Shown here: one piece after another, positions 16,218 through 22,939 of the stretch
Position numbering within the stretch: the stretch's first letter is position 1
How the letters are laid out: every line of letters begins with the position of its first letter
Assembly: GCA_043789035.1 (NCBI GenBank)
Contig: JAYWIG010000364.1
Span: forward strand, 1-22,939
Origin: JAYWIG01 sp043789035
GTDB lineage: Bacteria; Pseudomonadota; Gammaproteobacteria; Burkholderiales; Burkholderiaceae_E
DNA: 22,939 nucleotides
Reading direction: 5' to 3'
The notes under the pieces: model-generated
Told to the model about the DNA's origin: nothing
Databases searched by the model: none
Seen by the model: only the letters and a program-made list of their open reading frames with translations
Program-made: the position numbers and the translations under genes

Positions 16218-16235
16218 TAGTAACATAGGTTACTA
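16218..16235. promoter_or_regulatory. MarR-type operator before the TRAP operon
   Basis: TAGTAAC-ATAG-GTTACTA, a perfect 7-bp inverted repeat, ends 32 bp before the small permease start. A possible -35 (TTGCAT, 16207-16212) and -10 (TACTAT, 16231-16236, 18-bp spacing) place it over the promoter, fitting repression. A closely similar copy (15 of 18 bases when read on the opposite strand) lies at 20332-20349. The MarR gene at the end of this operon is the obvious candidate regulator. Confidence 0.7.
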
Positions 16236-16267
16236 TTATTTCAGTATAAAAAATATGGAGATTCCTT

Positions 16268-16729
16268 ATGATGCGCACTCAGCGCCTCAAAGAGTTAGAG
16301 GCGCACGTTGCCGTTGCTTGCATGGTGTTCTTGGTTTTAATTACCTTGGGCAATGTTGTAACCCGCTATTTTTCAGATCAGTCTTTTGCATGGACAGAAG
16401 AAATCTCTATCTTCCTGATGTTGGTGATGACCTTCGCTGGCGCCGCCAGCATGGCTACCAAAGATCAGCACATTCGAATTGAGTTTCTGTACGAAGGTGG
16501 GTCGGCAAAGCGGCGTAGGAAGTTGCAAGTCTTTTCTGCTTGCGCAACCGCGGTGTTCTTCTTTTTACTGACTTATCTATTCGCACTGCTGCTTTTCGAT
16601 GAAATAAAGTATGCTGAAACCACGATGGGGTTAGGCATACCCCGTTGGTGGTTTACGGTGTGGTTGCCGTTTTTGTGTTTCGCTATTGGGTTTAGAGCGC
16701 TTCGATTTGCTTGGGTGAAGCAACCATGA
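16268..16729 (+). CDS. TRAP transporter small permease (DctQ family)
   Basis: Small integral membrane subunit of a TRAP importer, 153 residues with four predicted membrane segments (about 15-36, 49-66, 90-113 and 126-146). Family marks are the early VFLVLITLGNVVTRYF helix and WTEEISIFLMLVMTFAGAA, followed by the HIRIEFL turn. GGAG at 16257-16260 is 7 nt before the ATG. The stop overlaps the next gene's start (ATGA), so small and large permease are coupled. First gene of a four-gene unit ending with a MarR regulator. The substrate, probably a carboxylate, is unknown. Confidence 0.93.
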   Translation: MMRTQRLKELEAHVAVACMVFLVLITLGNVVTRYFSDQSFAWTEEISIFLMLVMTFAGAASMATKDQHIRIEFLYEGGSAKRRRKLQVFSACATAVFFFLLTYLFALLLFDEIKYAETTMGLGIPRWWFTVWLPFLCFAIGFRALRFAWVKQP

Positions 16730-18024
16730 CTGGCTTCATACTGTTTAGTATTTTCTTTGTGCTCATGGCCATTGGTGTGCCGATTGGTGTTGCCCTTGGC
16801 TTAGGTGGCATGGTTGCAATTGCTTTGGCTAATTCAAGCGCGCCAGTGTTTGGCCTTATGGCGGCACCGCAAAACGTTTACGCGGGCATTGCAAAATACC
16901 CTTTGCTTGCATTGCCAATGTTTGTTTTAGTCGGTACGATTTTCGACCGTTCCGGTGTCGCTCAACGCATGGTGGTGTTTGCTCAAAGTTGCGTTGGTCG
17001 AGGGCCTGGCATGTTGCCGGTGGTGGCAATTATTGTGGCTATGGTGATGGGTGGGATTAGTGGCTCAGGCCCGGCTAATGCTGCAGCAGTGGGTGGCGTG
17101 ATGATTGCGGCAATGTCTAGAGCAGGTTACCCAGCACCGTTCTCTGCCACTGTTGTGGGTGCCGCTGCTGCAACTGATATCTTGATTCCTCCTTCGATTG
17201 CATTTGTGGTTTACAGCGTGAATGTACCAGGTGCTTCTGTTCCTGCATTGTTTGCTGCGGGTATGCTGCCAGGCATTTTGGCAGGTTTGGCCTTGATGAT
17301 TCCCGCCGTGCTGATTTCGAGAGCGAAAGGTTTCGGCGAACTAGAGAAGGAGTTGCCTCGCCCCCAATTTTGGCATTCAATGAAAGAGGCGATATGGGGT
17401 TTGGCGGCGCCAATACTTATCCTAGGAGGAATGCGAGCAGGTTGGTTTACTCCAACGGAAGCTGCCGTCGTCGCTGTCGTGTACGGGTTGTTTGTTGGAA
17501 TGGCAATTCATCGCACGATAAAGTTCGAGCACCTCTATTCGATTTTTCGTGAATCGGCGGAAATTTCAGCGGTCATCATGATTGTGATGGCGCTTGCTGG
17601 AATATTTGCCTACAGCGTCAGCACCTTAGGTCTGGCTGACCCTTTATTGCAAGCTGTGAAGGCTTCGGGGTTAGGCAGCGCGGGCACCTTGGCTGTACTA
17701 ATGGTGATCTTGCTATTGGTGGGTATGGTTTTAGACGGTGTGTCTATTTTTCTTATTTTCTTGCCGCTGCTTTACCCGTTAATGCAAACATTTGGTTGGG
17801 ACGTGGTTTGGTTCGGTGTCCTGCTCACCATGATGATTGCAGTCGGGCAATTTACGCCTCCCATGGCAGTGAACTTACTAGTCGCTTGCAAGATGGCAAA
17901 GGTGCGTATCGAGAGCACCGTACCCTATGTAAGTTGGTTGGTAGTTAGTTTTATTTTTGTCACGATACTGGTAGCAGTGTTCCCGTCGATTGCTCTATGG
18001 CTACCTAAATACTTGGGTTACTAA
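16726..18024 (+). CDS. TRAP transporter large permease (DctM family)
   Basis: Large membrane subunit that carries the solute, driven by a sodium or proton gradient, 432 residues with about a dozen membrane segments. Recognisable pieces are FVLMAIGVPIGVALGLGG, GSGPANAAAVGGVMI near 113-127, and TDILIPPSIAFVVYSV. FTPPMAVNLLVACKMA lies near the end. The ATG at 16726 overlaps the small permease stop; the frame extends to a TTG at 16711 but the ATGA coupling supports 16726. Normal length. It works with the small permease before it and the receptor after it. Confidence 0.95.
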   Translation: MTGFILFSIFFVLMAIGVPIGVALGLGGMVAIALANSSAPVFGLMAAPQNVYAGIAKYPLLALPMFVLVGTIFDRSGVAQRMVVFAQSCVGRGPGMLPVVAIIVAMVMGGISGSGPANAAAVGGVMIAAMSRAGYPAPFSATVVGAAAATDILIPPSIAFVVYSVNVPGASVPALFAAGMLPGILAGLALMIPAVLISRAKGFGELEKELPRPQFWHSMKEAIWGLAAPILILGGMRAGWFTPTEAAVVAVVYGLFVGMAIHRTIKFEHLYSIFRESAEISAVIMIVMALAGIFAYSVSTLGLADPLLQAVKASGLGSAGTLAVLMVILLLVGMVLDGVSIFLIFLPLLYPLMQTFGWDVVWFGVLLTMMIAVGQFTPPMAVNLLVACKMAKVRIESTVPYVSWLVVSFIFVTILVAVFPSIALWLPKYLGY

Positions 18025-18050
18025 TTTCAATTATTCATTTGGAGATACTG

Positions 18051-19091
18051 ATGAAAAGACGTTCCATTCTTTCCTTCGCTACACAATCGGCTATTGGTTC
18101 GACCGCGTTGGCGGTTGCACCTCGGTATTTGTTTGCGCAAACGGCGTATAAAACCGAATACAAAATGTCCACGGTTGTACCACCAGCCTTTGCGTGGGGC
18201 AAGGGCGGTGAAATATTTGCAAACTTAGTTCGGGAGCGCACCGCTGGTCGAATCAACATCAAACAGTATCCAGGTTCGTCCTTAGTGCAGGGTGATCAAA
18301 CCCGAGAGTTTTCTGCGATGAGGCAGGGCATTATCGATGTTCTTTGTGGAGCTCCAGTCAATTGGTTTGGTACGGTGAAAGAAATTTCTCCGTTTGTACT
18401 TCCCTTTCTGATTCCAGACCATAAGGCTTGGGATAAGGTCATGAGCAGCGACGTAGTACAAAAAGAATACTTCGATTTGGTAAGAAAAGCAGGGGCAGAG
18501 CCTCTTGCTATCGGTGAAACTGGTTACCGCCAAATTAGCAATAGTAAGCGGGCGATCTTAAAACCTGATGACTTAAAAGGGCTAAAAATTCGGGTTGTTG
18601 GCAGCCCCATGTATGGCGACATCATGTCGAGCATGGGTGCAAACCCAACGTTTATGAGTTGGGCAGACACACAACCAGCTTTAGCGTCAAGTGCAATTGA
18701 TGGACAAGAGAACCCATTAGAGGTATTTCTTGCTGCCAAGGTTCATACTTTGGGGCAAAAATTTGTCACTAAATGGAATTACAGTAATGACATTTTGCTT
18801 TTTGCGATTGCTAACCCGATTTGGAATACCTGGTCCGCGCAGGATCAAAAACTCGTACGAGAAGCCGCTATCGATGCCGCAAAACAACAAACTGAGTTAG
18901 TGCGAAAACTCTTTTCAGACGATGTGGAAAAAGTAAAAGCACTTGGTGTGCAAGTGCACATACCCACTGCCGCAGAAATGACAGAATGGCAAACCGCCTC
19001 ACGCCGCGTGTACGCGCGATGGAAGGCCCAGATTAACCCGTCATTGATTAGCAAGATTGAGCAAATTGTTGAAAGCACCCGAAAAGGTTAA
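18051..19091 (+). CDS. TRAP transporter solute receptor (DctP family)
   Basis: Periplasmic receptor of the TRAP system, 346 residues. GGAG lies 6 nt before the ATG at 18051; the TTG at 18039 is rejected for this reason. The N-terminus MKRRSILSFATQSAIG, then AVAPRYLFAQ, carries a twin-arginine pair before a hydrophobic stretch, so export may be Tat-like rather than Sec; the motif is not a full match. The core holds KQYPGSSLVQGDQTREFSAM, LKGLKIRVVGSPMYGD with R181 as probable carboxylate-binding arginine, and SAIDGQENPLEVF. It follows the large permease by 26 bp. Its 3' end overlaps the MarR gene by 35 bp. Confidence 0.94.
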   Translation: MKRRSILSFATQSAIGSTALAVAPRYLFAQTAYKTEYKMSTVVPPAFAWGKGGEIFANLVRERTAGRINIKQYPGSSLVQGDQTREFSAMRQGIIDVLCGAPVNWFGTVKEISPFVLPFLIPDHKAWDKVMSSDVVQKEYFDLVRKAGAEPLAIGETGYRQISNSKRAILKPDDLKGLKIRVVGSPMYGDIMSSMGANPTFMSWADTQPALASSAIDGQENPLEVFLAAKVHTLGQKFVTKWNYSNDILLFAIANPIWNTWSAQDQKLVREAAIDAAKQQTELVRKLFSDDVEKVKALGVQVHIPTAAEMTEWQTASRRVYARWKAQINPSLISKIEQIVESTRKG

Positions 19092-19551
19092 AGAAAAAAA
19101 GGCGACAGTTGCACAAAAGAAGATTGTTGATTCATCAGTCTTCTTTAAGTTGATTCGACTAGTTAATTTAACGGCACGGCCATTTAATGAAGTAATCGGC
19201 AGGCGCCACGATCTTAGTCTGAACGAGTGGCGCGTAATGGTGGTTGTAGCATCGCATCCAGGGTGTTTTGCTACTGAGGTTTCCGACTACACCGGGCTTG
19301 AGAAGATGAGTGTGAGTAGAGCGCTTGCGGCATTAGCAAAAGCCAAGCGAATTGACCGAATTGCCGATGCGCATGATGCGAGGCGTACCCAGGTGACTTT
19401 AAGCAAATTAGGCATCGAGTTGTTTGAGCGAATTGCTGAATCCGCAGCGCAACGTGAAGCACAGATGTTTGCTTGTCTTTCGGAGCTTGAGATTACCCGA
19501 TTAGATGCAACGCTTGATAAGTTAACCGCTGTGCTTGCTCAAAAGAGCTAA
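19057..19551 (+). CDS. MarR-family transcriptional regulator
   Basis: Winged-helix repressor, usually a dimer whose DNA binding is released by small aromatic or organic acids, up to 164 residues. The DNA-binding region is clear: LSLNEWRVMVVVASHPGC, then TGLEKMSVSRALAALAKAK (recognition helix) and the wing DAHDARRTQVTLSKLG. The start is uncertain: TTG at 19057, 19066 or 19069 are in frame, all inside the receptor gene and none with a good ribosome site, so translation is probably coupled to the receptor. It is likely autoregulated through the operator at 16218 and should also act at the matching site before the cupin gene. Its stop codon overlaps that of the convergent cupin gene. Confidence 0.9.
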   Translation: MSKLLKAPEKVKEKKATVAQKKIVDSSVFFKLIRLVNLTARPFNEVIGRRHDLSLNEWRVMVVVASHPGCFATEVSDYTGLEKMSVSRALAALAKAKRIDRIADAHDARRTQVTLSKLGIELFERIAESAAQREAQMFACLSELEITRLDATLDKLTAVLAQKS

Positions 19552-20324
19552 AAACCAAATAAGTTACGCTCTGCCGAATCACCACGCTCTGGCGCTTCGG
19601 CCCAAGCTAAAAGTAGCGCTCCAAAAGGCGATTCAATCTCGACATGTGAACCGGGTTCACAGATGATGAAACAGTTTGCGTGAGCATTTAGCCCGCTAAC
19701 CGTTAGATTGCCGCCTCTTACCCAAAATTCTGTGCGCACCGCGACCGTAAAATTGAGCTTACTTTGCGGCGTAATGTGTATTTGGCAATAGCGACGATTC
19801 TGCTTGAGTGGCGAGTAGTCAAAAATTGTTTGTGTGGTTACGCCAGCGTATCCGGTTTCGAACTTTGGCAAAGCATCAACGTTGATATTGAGTTCTGGTG
19901 GTTCAAGGGGAGCCGGGTTTGAGAATGCTTGAGCTTTGGAGCCTGCATGAACACCACTTATTGCAGCGTCGGGCGGATAGATTACAGGGGCTTCAAGTTT
20001 AGATACCAAAAAGGTCTGCGCATAAGCGATCGCATCATGGGTAGCCCCGTTAAGATTGATACCGGCTTCATGTAGCTTGATCGAACCATGGTAATCGGTT
20101 AGGCCCCCATCAATGACGAAGCTTGTGGCCAATCCTTGATGCTGGTGTAGGCCGCTTCTCGTGAATGCGTCGAATTTAACCAAGCCTAGAAAATGGCCGT
20201 TTTCATCATCATGTCGAACTGGTTTTAGGTGCAGGCCAGGGTTGGAAGTTGTTTGCCAAGCGTGCTCTTGCATGTCAATGACTTGCACATTGTGCGTGTC
20301 GCTTTTTAAATAGATTTGATTCAT
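19548..20324 (-). CDS. Double-cupin protein (ChrR-like / dihydroxyacetophenone-dioxygenase-like)
   Basis: Cytoplasmic cupin-fold protein of 258 residues with two cupin halves. The first holds FTRSGLHQHQGLATSFVIDGG at about 54-74, with H60 and H62 as metal ligands and H79 in DYHGSI; the usual acidic third ligand after H62 is not seen. The second half, around FTVAVRTEFWVRGGNL and GSHVEIESPFGALLL, lacks a histidine pair. The family includes ChrR-like anti-sigma domains and cupin dioxygenases, and the function here is open. It shares a palindrome with the TRAP operon directly before its ATG (operator ends 7 nt upstream), so it is probably co-regulated with the importer and may process the imported compound. 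It diverges from acnD. Confidence 0.75.
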   Translation of the reverse strand: MNQIYLKSDTHNVQVIDMQEHAWQTTSNPGLHLKPVRHDDENGHFLGLVKFDAFTRSGLHQHQGLATSFVIDGGLTDYHGSIKLHEAGINLNGATHDAIAYAQTFLVSKLEAPVIYPPDAAISGVHAGSKAQAFSNPAPLEPPELNINVDALPKFETGYAGVTTQTIFDYSPLKQNRRYCQIHITPQSKLNFTVAVRTEFWVRGGNLTVSGLNAHANCFIICEPGSHVEIESPFGALLLAWAEAPERGDSAERNLFGF

Positions 20325-20331
20325 AGATAAA

Positions 20332-20349
20332 TGGTAACTAATGTTACTA
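20332..20349. promoter_or_regulatory. MarR-type operator before the cupin gene
   Basis: TGGTAAC-TAAT-GTTACTA, an inverted repeat with one mismatch in 7 bp, lies 8-25 bp upstream of the minus-strand ATG at 20324. Read on the minus strand it matches the TRAP operator at 16218 in 15 of 18 bases. A TATTAT -10-like hexamer sits just upstream on the minus strand (20350-20355). The site could block transcription start or early elongation. Confidence 0.65.
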
Positions 20350-20493
20350 ATAATAGCAATTTAAGTGCGACGTAAACTAAGTTTCCACTAAGAAGGCGTA
20401 ATGCTTGTTGGGGATTGCTTAATCGTAAGTTTAGACGAATATGAGGCGGGTAGAATTTGGGTAATAAGCTCTACATCTAAACTAAAAGCCCCT

Positions 20494-22939
20494 ATGAACA
20501 AGTTATTCCGCAAAGCCCTTCCTGGCACGTCTCTTGACTATTTCGATGCCCAGCAAGCCGTCGATAGCATTAAGTCTGGCGCCTGGGATGGCCTGTCTTA
20601 CACTGCCAGAGTCCACGCTGAGAATCTTGTCAGGCGTTGCGACCCAACGATTCTTACGGAATGCCTCACTCAAATCATTGAGCGTAAAAGAGATCGTGAT
20701 TTTCCTTGGTTTCCGGCACGGGTGGTGTGCCATGATATTCTGGGTCAAACAGCGTTAGTCGATTTGGCTGGGCTTCGTGATGCGATTGCCGATCAAGGCG
20801 GCGATCCTGCGAAGGTGAACCCGGTTGTACCAGTTCAATTGATTGTTGATCATTCCCTAGCGGTTGAATGCGGTGGCTTTGATCCAAACGCTTTTGAGAA
20901 GAACCGTGCGATTGAAGATCGGCGCAATGAAGATCGCTTTCACTTTATTGATTGGACCAGCCGCGCTTTTAAGAACGTCGATGTCATACCTGCTGGTAAC
21001 GGCATCATGCATCAGATTAATTTAGAGCGCATGTCGCCCGTGATTCAATCGCAAGATGGCGTAGCCTTCCCAGACACGTTGGTTGGCACGGATAGCCATA
21101 CACCGCACGTCGATGCGCTTGGCGTGATCGCGGTTGGCGTGGGCGGCTTGGAAGCTGAAAACGTCATGCTAGGGCGTGCCTCTTGGATGCGTTTGCCCGA
21201 TATCGTTGGAGTTAATCTTTTAGGTAAACCGCAGCCTGGTATTACTGCCACTGATGTAGTGCTTGCATTAACAGAGTTTCTACGCAAATCGAAAGTCGTC
21301 GGCGCTTATTTAGAGTTTTACGGTGAAGGCGCTGCTGCGCTCACCTTGGGCGATAGAGCCACTATTTCAAACATGGCGCCTGAATACGGTGCTACTGCTG
21401 CGATGTTCTTTATTGATCAGCAAACTCTCACCTATTTAACGTTGACAGGCCGTGCAGCTGAGCAGGTAAAGTTGGTAGAAACCTATGCCAAGCATGTTGG
21501 CCTATGGGCCGATAGCCTAAAAACAGCACAGTACGAACGCACCCTGCAGTTCGACTTATCTAGCGTAGTGCGTAATATGGCTGGCCCGTCTAACCCCCAT
21601 GCTCGGGTGGCAACTAGCGATTTGGCTAGCAAAGGCATCGCAGCACCGTGGCAAAAAGAAGAAGGGCTGATGCCAGATGGTGCGGTGATTATCGCGGCTA
21701 TTACGAGTTGCACGAATACCAGTAATCCGCGTAATGTGATTGCCGCTGCTTTGCTAGCGCGTAATGCCAATCGAATGGGTTTAAAGCGTCAGCCTTGGGT
21801 AAAAAGCTCACTTGCCCCTGGCTCGAAAACTGTCGCTTTATATTTAGAAGAAGCGGGCTTGATGAAAGAGCTAGAGCAGCTTGGTTTTGGTATCGTTGCC
21901 TTTGCATGCACAACCTGCAACGGCATGTCAGGCGCGCTTGACGCTGTCATCCAAAAAGAAGTGATTGATCGAGATTTGTACGCCACCGCCGTGTTGTCGG
22001 GTAATCGTAATTTCGATGGCCGCATTCATCCGTATGCCAAGCAAGCATTCCTTGCATCGCCTCCGTTGGTGGTGGCTTATGCGTTAGCCGGTACTGTACG
22101 TTTTGATATTGAGAAAGATTCGTTTGGCAAAGGCCCTGATGGCAAACTCATCATGCTCAAAGATCTGTGGCCTAGTGATGAGGAGATTGATGCCGTTGTG
22201 GCAAGCAGCGTAAAACCGCAACAGTTTCGTTCTGTTTACATTCCGATGTTCGAAGAGCGGGTAGTGAGTACCGCTGCGGTTACGCCTCTTTATGATTGGC
22301 GCGCTGCCAGCACTTATATTCGTCGCCCCCCGTATTGGGAAGGTGCTCTTGCAGGGGTGCGCACGATGAAGGGTATGAGGCCACTCGCAGTATTGGGTGA
22401 CAACATCACCACCGATCATTTATCGCCTTCCAATGCCATCATGATGGATAGTGCAGCGGGTGAGTATCTTCATAAGATGGGATTGCCGGAAGAAGACTTT
22501 AATTCTTACGCGACGCATCGAGGCGACCACCTAACAGCACAACGCGCTACTTTTGCTAACCCCACTTTGAAGAACGAGATGGTGTTGATCGATGGCAAGG
22601 TGAAGCCCGGTTCATTTGCGCGTATCGAACCTGAAGGCGCAATTACTCGCATGTGGGAAGCTATCGAAACCTATATGGATCGCAAGCAGCCGCTGATTAT
22701 CATTGCGGGCGCAGATTATGGCCAAGGCTCGTCACGCGATTGGGCTGCCAAGGGCGTGCGTTTAGCAGGCGTTGAAGTGATTGTTGCAGAAGGGTTTGAG
22801 CGAATTCACCGCACTAACCTAGTCGGCATGGGTGTGTTGCCATTGGAGTTTAAATCTGGTGTAAATCGCAAGACATTGAACATTGACGGCACGGAAATGT
22901 TTGACGTTGTGGGGGCGCGTAAAGCCCGTAACGATCTTA
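20494..22939 (+). CDS. acnD: Fe/S-dependent 2-methylcitrate dehydratase AcnD, 3'-truncated by window
   Basis: Aconitase-family enzyme of the 2-methylcitrate cycle for propionate, dehydrating 2-methylcitrate together with PrpF. 815 codons are visible of about 860-870. The N-terminus matches AcnD: RKALPGTSLDYFDAQQAVDS, AENLVRRCDPTILTE, and DFPWFPARVVCHDILGQTA. The 4Fe-4S cysteines are C406 (ITSCTNTSNPRN), C472 and C475 (ACTTCNGMSG), spaced as in aconitase A. The swivel domain shows GADYGQGSSRDWAAKG near 739-754 and FERIHRTNLVGMG. The ATG at 20494 has no clear ribosome site. It is divergent from the cupin gene; prpF and the other methylcitrate genes may lie beyond the window edge. Confidence 0.95.
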   Translation, partial: MNKLFRKALPGTSLDYFDAQQAVDSIKSGAWDGLSYTARVHAENLVRRCDPTILTECLTQIIERKRDRDFPWFPARVVCHDILGQTALVDLAGLRDAIADQGGDPAKVNPVVPVQLIVDHSLAVECGGFDPNAFEKNRAIEDRRNEDRFHFIDWTSRAFKNVDVIPAGNGIMHQINLERMSPVIQSQDGVAFPDTLVGTDSHTPHVDALGVIAVGVGGLEAENVMLGRASWMRLPDIVGVNLLGKPQPGITATDVVLALTEFLRKSKVVGAYLEFYGEGAAALTLGDRATISNMAPEYGATAAMFFIDQQTLTYLTLTGRAAEQVKLVETYAKHVGLWADSLKTAQYERTLQFDLSSVVRNMAGPSNPHARVATSDLASKGIAAPWQKEEGLMPDGAVIIAAITSCTNTSNPRNVIAAALLARNANRMGLKRQPWVKSSLAPGSKTVALYLEEAGLMKELEQLGFGIVAFACTTCNGMSGALDAVIQKEVIDRDLYATAVLSGNRNFDGRIHPYAKQAFLASPPLVVAYALAGTVRFDIEKDSFGKGPDGKLIMLKDLWPSDEEIDAVVASSVKPQQFRSVYIPMFEERVVSTAAVTPLYDWRAASTYIRRPPYWEGALAGVRTMKGMRPLAVLGDNITTDHLSPSNAIMMDSAAGEYLHKMGLPEEDFNSYATHRGDHLTAQRATFANPTLKNEMVLIDGKVKPGSFARIEPEGAITRMWEAIETYMDRKQPLIIIAGADYGQGSSRDWAAKGVRLAGVEVIVAEGFERIHRTNLVGMGVLPLEFKSGVNRKTLNIDGTEMFDVVGARKARNDL

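Larger units (their letters stand above)
15946..16267. other. 322-bp leader between icd and the TRAP operon
   Basis: No gene is supported here. It holds a weak CACAC/GTGTG stem just after icd (15956-15974, no T run), two T-rich tracts, an AT-rich hairpin followed by T residues (16182-16208) and the MarR-type operator (16218-16235). An open frame at 16126-16482 lacks a ribosome site and overlaps the small permease gene in another frame. Confidence 0.6.

Noticed and set aside
16126..16482. Open frame of 118 codons before and across the small permease
   Set aside because: No ribosome site, overlaps a clear TRAP permease in another frame, and includes the operator and promoter region.
20428..20483. 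AGTTTAGA/TCTAAACT inverted repeat upstream of acnD
   Set aside because: The arms are separated by 40 nt, too far for an operator and weak as a hairpin.
22084..22419. Minus-strand open frame of 111 codons inside acnD
   Set aside because: Shadow of acnD, whose frame is unbroken with all iron-sulfur cysteines.
1..22939. CRISPR arrays, tRNA or rRNA genes, insertion sequences, prophage genes
   Set aside because: No spaced repeats, cloverleaf-like sequence, transposase or phage protein was seen on either strand.

Overview
The window looks like a bacterial chromosome segment of moderate GC content (judged by eye). The gene content fits a betaproteobacterium, most likely Burkholderiales. The signs are a Bug/TctC-type periplasmic receptor, two TRAP receptors, monomeric isocitrate dehydrogenase, AcnD-type 2-methylcitrate dehydratase and the general transporter/catabolism style. 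This placement is inference; no rRNA, tRNA, CRISPR array or mobile element is visible.

Layout. (i) 1-1559: the 3' part of a family-5 peptide-type ABC substrate-binding protein, convergent with a DHH-family phosphoesterase (1567-2550, minus strand). (ii) 2707-8905: a LysR regulator diverges from a five-gene catabolic run: maleylacetate reductase-like iron-ADH, TauD/TfdA-type 2-oxoglutarate dioxygenase, fumarylacetoacetase-family hydrolase, Bug receptor and FMN-dependent 2-hydroxyacid dehydrogenase. A near-perfect operator-like palindrome (3661-3685) lies in the divergent gap. The set resembles a pathway for an imported organic acid, but the substrate is not readable from sequence. (iii) 8890-13540: a worn region with a TesB-like thioesterase lacking its N-terminus, about 310 bp with no convincing gene, an orphan TRAP receptor divergent from a secreted phytase-like esterase, and two decayed divergent genes. 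One of these is a small membrane protein with a one-base frameshift; the other is an XRE/MmyB-type regulator with a frameshift and two amber stops. (iv) 13720-15945: monomeric NADP isocitrate dehydrogenase. (v) 16268-20324: a TRAP operon (small permease, large permease, receptor) with a MarR regulator as its last gene, meeting a convergent double-cupin gene whose stop codon overlaps that of the MarR gene. The same 18-bp palindrome occurs in front of the TRAP operon and in front of the cupin gene, which suggests one MarR-controlled unit. (vi) 20494-end: acnD, cut by the window edge and divergent from the cupin gene.

The two most interesting units are the LysR-controlled oxidative pathway and the TRAP/MarR/cupin regulon with its shared operator. 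The pseudogene pair shows recent loss of a regulator together with its divergent neighbour.
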